Assembly: GCA_963555705.1 (NCBI GenBank)
Contig: OY743169.1
Coordinates: 46,860,124 to 46,924,123 of the forward strand
Direction: 5' to 3'
DNA: 64,000 bases
From: Ligustrum vulgare
Lineage: Eukaryota; Streptophyta; Magnoliopsida; Lamiales; Oleaceae
The notes under the pieces are model-generated. The model saw only the letters and a program-made list of their open reading frames with translations, searched no databases and had not been told where the DNA came from. Below, piece after piece: positions 59,157 through 64,000 of the stretch (position 1 is the first letter of the stretch; the number at the start of each line of letters is the position of its first letter). The translations under genes and the position numbers were made by a program.

Positions 59157-62100
59157 ATGGATCGGGGTTGGATGTATGGGAGACGTAATACAAATGAATA
59201 TGTTAAAGGGGTTGAAGAATTTATGAAATGTGCTGAGGAAAACAAAATAAAAGAAGGTGAAGAAATGCTTTTGTGTCCTTGTTTTGATTGTAAGAATCTG
59301 AGAAAATTTCGTAGCTCTGAGCAAGTGAAGAGTCATTTGATTCGTCGTGGGTTTAAGGAAGGTTATACACGGTGGATATGGCACGGTGAGAGTATACTTC
59401 CTAGGACGAGCACTGGTGATGATAAGGTTGATCAGGAGGAGAATAATGTGGATAATGATGAGAATGATATGAATAATGATCGGATAGATGAAATGATGCG
59501 TGACATACAAGAGAATTTCATTGAAAAGCCTCATATTTTCGATAGCTCGTTTAATGATTCTGAAAAATCTTTATTTTCTGGTTGTAAGAAACTCACAAAA
59601 TTGTCTGCTGTGTTCAAGTTGTATAACTTGAAAGCAAAGAATAAGTGGACTGATAGGAGTTTCATGGCTTTATTGGAACTTTTATGAGAGATGCTTCCAG
59701 AGGATAACGAGCTTCCTTTTTCAATTTACGAAGCAAAGAAAATGTTGTGCCTGATGGGTATGGAGATCGAGAGGATACATGCATGTACAAATGATTGTGT
59801 ATTGTATCAGAATGAGTATAAGGACTTGCATCTGTGTCCAAAATGTGGGGCATCGAGGTATAAGCGAAAGGAAGGAAATGATAATTGGGAGGATAAGAAA
59901 GGATCTCCAACAAAGGTGTTATGGTACCTACCCGTAATACCAAGATTTAAACGCTTGTTTGCCAATGCAAAGAATGCAAAGAACATGTGGTGGCATGCTG
60001 AAGGGAGGAAAAAATATGGAAAGCTAAGACACCCAGGGGATTCTCCTCAATGGAGGACCATTAATAAGATGTTTCCTGAATTTGGTGGGGAAGATAGGAA
60101 TCTTAGGCTTGGACTATGTACAGACAGGATGAACCCGCACGGTAGCATGAGTAGTCAACATAGTACTTGGCCGGTTCTTTTGGTGAATTACAATCTTCCT
60201 CCTTGGTTATGTATGAAGCGCAAGTACATCATGTTTTCGTTGCTAATTTCAGGGCCTAAACAACCTGGAAATGACATAGATGTTTACCTAGCGCCACTAA
60301 TTGAAGATTTAAGACTGTTGTGGAATGAAGGTGTGTTGGCATTTGATGCACATAGCAAAATGAATTTCACATTACCTGCTATGATATTTTGCACCATAAA
60401 TGATTTTCCAGCTTATGGTAACTTTTCGGGTTATACTAACAAAGGAGCTAAAGCATGTCCTGTTTGTGAAGAAGATACAGTTGATTTTTGGTTGAAAAAC
60501 TGTAAGAAAAATGTGTATATGAGTCGTCGCATATTTCTCCATGTTCATCACCCTCATCGAAAGAAGAAAAAACCCTTCAATGGAAAAGTCGAGACTCGAG
60601 TTTCCCGCTTACCGTTAATAGGAAAAGAGGTTTATGAACGAGTTAAAAATATTGATATCGTGTTGGCAAACCTTTTAAACCTCCTCAGAAGAGTCTTTGG
60701 AAGAAGAGATCCATATTTTGGGATCTACCCTACTGGGAACACTTACAGGTAAGGCATTGTCTTGATGTAATGCATGTGGAGAAAAATGTATGTGATAGTG
60801 TCATCAGGACATTATTGAACATTCAAGGAAAAATAAAAGATGGTATCAAAGTTAGAAAAGACATGGTAGAAACGGGAATACGAGATAAGTTAGCACCCCA
60901 AGAGTAGGAAAAGCGTACATATTTACCCCCAGTTTGTTACACTTTGTCTAGAAAGGAGAAAACAAATTTTTGTGAGTGCCTAAATTTTGTTAAGGTTCCA
61001 TCTGGATACTCATCAAACATAAAAAGTCTTGTGTCGATGAAGGACTTGAAATTGGTTGGTATGAAGTCTCATGACTATCATGTCTGAATGCAACACTTGT
61101 TACCAGTTGCAGTTCGTGGTATACTCCCAAAACATGTTAGAAATGTCATTATAAAACTTTGCTTTTTTTCAATGAAATTTGTAGTAAAGTTGTTGATCCA
61201 GAGGTGTTGGATGATTTGCAGGCCGATATTGTTATCACTCTATGTCAATTTGGAATGTATTTTCCTCCATCATTTTTTGACATTATGGTGCACTTACTTG
61301 TTCACTTGGTGAGAGAAATTAAGATTTGTGGTCCAGTTTTCTTGAGGTATATGTATCCATTTGAGAGACACATGGGTATATTAAAAGGATATGTGAGAAA
61401 TCGATTTCGACCAGAAGGCAGTATCATTGAAGGTTATGCTGCTGAGGAGGTTATTGAATTTTGTACTGATTACCTGGATGATATTGTGCTATCGGTATTC
61501 CTAAATCTCGTCACGAGGGAAGACTGAAAGGTAAATGTACTATTGGATGCCAAACAATTGTGCCCAATGTTGAATTGCGAGACAAAGCACACCTCCTTGT
61601 CTTGCAACACGTTACTGAGGTTCATCCATATTTGGACGAGCACATGTCCATTTTAAGGCTGCAGAATCCTTCAAAAGTTGAAAGGTGGGTTACTAATCAA
61701 CATAATCGCTCATTTGCAAAATGGTTCAAAGATAGAGTGATGCAAGAATTATCACAAATGCCGAATAACATTTCTGAAACTATAAAGTAGTTAGAGTACG
61801 GCCCTGACATGCTTGTGAGGTCTTATGAAGCATATGACATTAATGGGTATACATTTTATACAAAACGTCAAGATGATAAGAGCACGATGCAAAATAGTGG
61901 AGTAACTCAAGTAGCAATGTCAAGAGATTTTTCCAGTGCCAAAGATACCAGCCCAATAGAAGCCGTAATATCTTATTATGGTGTCATTGAAGATATTTGG
62001 GAACTTGATTACAGGGAGTTCAATTTTCCTCTCTTTTGATGTAAATGGGTTGATAATCGACGGGGTGTTCGGGTGGATGAATTAGGCTTCACTTTGGTGG

Positions 62101-62393
62101 ATTTTGGTCGGTTGGGTTATCTTGATGAGTCATTCATACTAGCATCACAAGCAAAACAGATATTTTACGTTCTTGATCCTGCCAATACTAAGTGGTCAGT
62201 TGTCCTTCAGGGCAAGAGACATATTGTTGGCATTGGTGATGTGGTGGATGAAGAAGAGTACGATCATTTTGACGAAAATCCTCCATTTTCAGTTGGTATA
62301 CAACCAGATGCGATTATAGGGGAAGATAATCTTGACACAAATTACATGCGTGAGGATCATGAAGAAGGATTGTGGGTTGACCGTCGCTTGTGA
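59157..62393 (+). pseudogene. CACTA transposase TNP2 type (TNPD-like), broken
   Basis: Order of domains: Transposase-associated (MDRGWMYGRRNTNEYVKGVE, with CPCFDC), Transposase_21 (from about 59691: FSIYEAKKMLCLMGMEIERI, CPKCGASRY, LRLGLCTDRMNPHGSMSSQH, KACPVCEED), DUF4218 (PFERHMGILKGYVRNRFRPE at about 61350), then DUF4216 (YYGVIEDIWELDYREFNFPL, WSVVLQGKRH at about 62190). This is the standard plant CACTA transposase. Breaks: TGA 59685-59687 (in LLELL*EMLPED, an Arg CGA by family), frameshift near 60660, TAG near 60905, TGA 61084-61086, frameshift near 61160, frameshift near 61500, TAG 61788-61790, TGA 62037-62039. The mother copy is elsewhere. Confidence 0.92.
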
Positions 62394-62545
62394 TTAATTA
62401 ATTGTGTAAGATTGTTTACTTTCATACTTAGAACTTTTTAATTTTGTTCATATGTGCTCTACTCATTGCTAATATTCTTTATATATGCTTTATTCATTCT
62501 TACTAACTTGTTTATATATTTTTGTTTATTTATATACGCAGATAG

Positions 62546-64000
62546 GTGCACAGTCCCGTGAAAGTCATGGTTGATTCTACCAGTTCATCTGATGATCAGA
62601 ATATTAGTCAACCGAGAAAGACTAGAGGACCAACAACGTGCAGAAAGATGAGGAGGAAGGGGGATGAAGTAAAGGTTATTGAGTTTGATGATCGTAATAG
62701 GCCAATCAGACCCCATAAGAAGAAGTTCAGGTCTTATATAGGGTCCGTGGTCCGTATTCATGTGGATATAAATATTAGTGATTGGCATAATGTCCCTAAA
62801 GGCCTTAAAGATATGATTTGGGAAGACATAAAGGTATTAGATCACTTCAAACATATTAAAATTAATCAATCTTGTATATATATTTTTTTAGCATGGTATA
62901 ACATCGCATATTATTGTTGTATTTCAGAAGGAGTTCAGCATACCCGATGACGAAAGGAAACAAATTATTTTAAAAGTTGCGGGGATGCGATGGAAAGATT
63001 TCAAGACTAGGTTGGTGCATAATTTCATTAACAATAAGCACCCAAAATATGCATCACCTCACCTACTCTGCTATATGATTACGTGACCAAAGAGAAATGG
63101 GAGCAGTTCAAGAAAGAGCATGAAACTGAGACTTTCAAGGTATATTTAATTGTACATGAAAAGTAGTGTGATGATTCTTATTAATTTCTTATTATCGAGT
63201 TGAAAACTAATGAATGTGATGCTTTATTTTTTCAAGGAAAAAAGCAAAAAGGCCAGGGAAAGCCGAGCACAACGAGCATCCACATTTTTTGGGCTCCACT
63301 GGTTATGCCGGGATGAGGCTACAGTGGCTTTTATCAGACCCACTGTCTTCGGCCTCTTCATGTGGGACAATTAGTTCATCCATATTAAGCAATGATTGCA
63401 GCTTAGATTGGATGCGAGCTAGATCAAAGAAGAAAGAAGACGGATCTTATTACATCCTCAATGAAAAAACAAGGGAGGTGTACGCAAAAATTGTAAGTGT
63501 AGCCTCCCAATTTTGTTTCGTAATATGAATTAAATTTCACTTCAGTACCTATATTTAGTTTTCATTTTTTTTTTTTGAAAACAGATTGAAAAATCTGAGG
63601 AAGCAACTCAAGGGACCTTTGTCCCTAAGAGATACCACGACGTCTTATCTGAAGCCTTTTGAAAACAGGATCATCCTGGTCGGGTTAGGGGATATGGTGT
63701 CTACGTCACGGTGAGGGATGTATATGGAAAACCTGATGCGGCCAGCAGACGATCGAGTGGACTTGTGTCTGTAGATGATATTAAGGATATTATCATGAAG
63801 GAGGTGGAGGTTGGTATCACCGAGCGGGTCAGAAAAGAGTATGCAGCAGAGGTACAGAGTAAGATCGACAGTATGCAGCAGAAATACGAAGCCCTCCTCC
63901 AGCGCATGGGCTTAAATGTTGATGCTGAAATGGACATAACTCCACATCCCCGACCACCAACTCGCAGTAGTTTCTATTCAGTTAATCCAGATCCATTTGA
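62546..64000 (+). pseudogene. CACTA B second gene (Transposase_24-like), partial
   Basis: Starts near ATG 62570 (MVDSTSSSDDQNISQPRKTR). Exon 1 holds VVRIHVDINISDWHNVPKGL ending DIKV before a T-rich intron (about 62835-62930). Then KEFSIPDDERKQIILKVAGM, RWKDFKTRLVHNFI and a one-base break near 63070, KEKWEQFKKEHETETFK, a further intron, KSKKARESRAQRA, then after a stretch with stops EATQGTFVPKRYHDVLSEAF (TGA at 63660) and the coiled C-terminal VEVGITERVRKEYAAEVQSK up to the window edge. The same gene type remains in CACTA A. Family members bind subterminal repeats. At least two lesions, so probably dead; the end is off the window. Confidence 0.75.

Larger units (their letters stand above)
57897..64000 (+). 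mobile_element. CACTA transposon B, left part
   Basis: The left terminus CACTAGTACAAAATAGCCC is followed by subterminal inverted pairs of GAACCGACGCC and GGCGTCGGTTC (57970-58110). A TNP2-type transposase region (59157-62393) and a Transposase_24-like gene (62546 on) run left to right. The right terminus and TSD lie beyond the window. It is a different family from CACTA A: other terminus, other subterminal motif, other gene order. Confidence 0.9.

Overview
The window is transposon-packed, AT-rich nuclear DNA of a flowering plant, probably a eudicot; the species cannot be read from it. Evidence: nested LTR retrotransposons with initiator-tRNA-Met primer sites, a Cassandra TRIM carrying 5S rRNA-like sequence, CACTA and PIF/Harbinger DNA transposons, an L1-like LINE scrap, plant-type LTR structure and spliced plant gene fragments. 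I see no ordinary intact host gene. The only uninterrupted, well-formed coding regions are two intronless ORFs carried as cargo inside a young non-autonomous retrotransposon.

Layout. (1) 1-3580: 5' part of a Ty3/gypsy element on the minus strand (LTR 2805-3580, broken gag 2745-59). (2) 4905-14867: a minus-strand large retrotransposon derivative (LARD-like: LTRs of about 2.9 kb, 3.5 kb interior without pol) whose right LTR is cut and continued by a Cassandra TRIM; the whole composite is flanked by the direct repeat GCTTT. It sits in an older Copia remnant (4.7-4.9 kb and 14.87-15.7 kb). Its interior holds a basic Cys-rich protein ORF (8528-9079) and a LOG-type cytokinin-activating enzyme ORF (9465-10118). 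(3) 16170-16455: a decayed wound-induced-protein gene. (4) 16503-25259: a Ty1/Copia element with TSD TAATG, whose 5' LTR is split by a 2.6 kb gypsy-type solo LTR (TSD TGCTG). (5) 25964-34947: a second LARD-like element (TSD ATGTA), related to the first but without the cargo and with a remnant of gypsy pol. (6) 38175-54431: a second Copia element (TSD GTTTG) with a CACTA transposon in its leader (39076-46642, TSD TCT; it carries pieces of host genes, one RDR-like) and a gypsy solo LTR near its 3' end (51223-53555, TSD TTAAG). (7) 54.4-57.7 kb: LINE remnant, 93-bp minisatellite, dead PIF/Harbinger transposase, triplet microsatellites. (8) About 57897 to the right edge: a second CACTA family with a TNP2-type transposase region (nonsense-riddled) and a Transposase_24-like gene; its right end is outside.

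Most notable: the two-gene cargo at about 8.3-10.45 kb (zinc-finger-like basic protein plus LOG enzyme, each with the same TTTAAATAG box upstream, with 42-bp tandem repeats between them and three hairpin repeats behind). I could not assign it to a known element. A viral origin or an mRNA capture are both possible. The gypsy-Cassandra chimera with a shared target-site duplication is the second notable structure.
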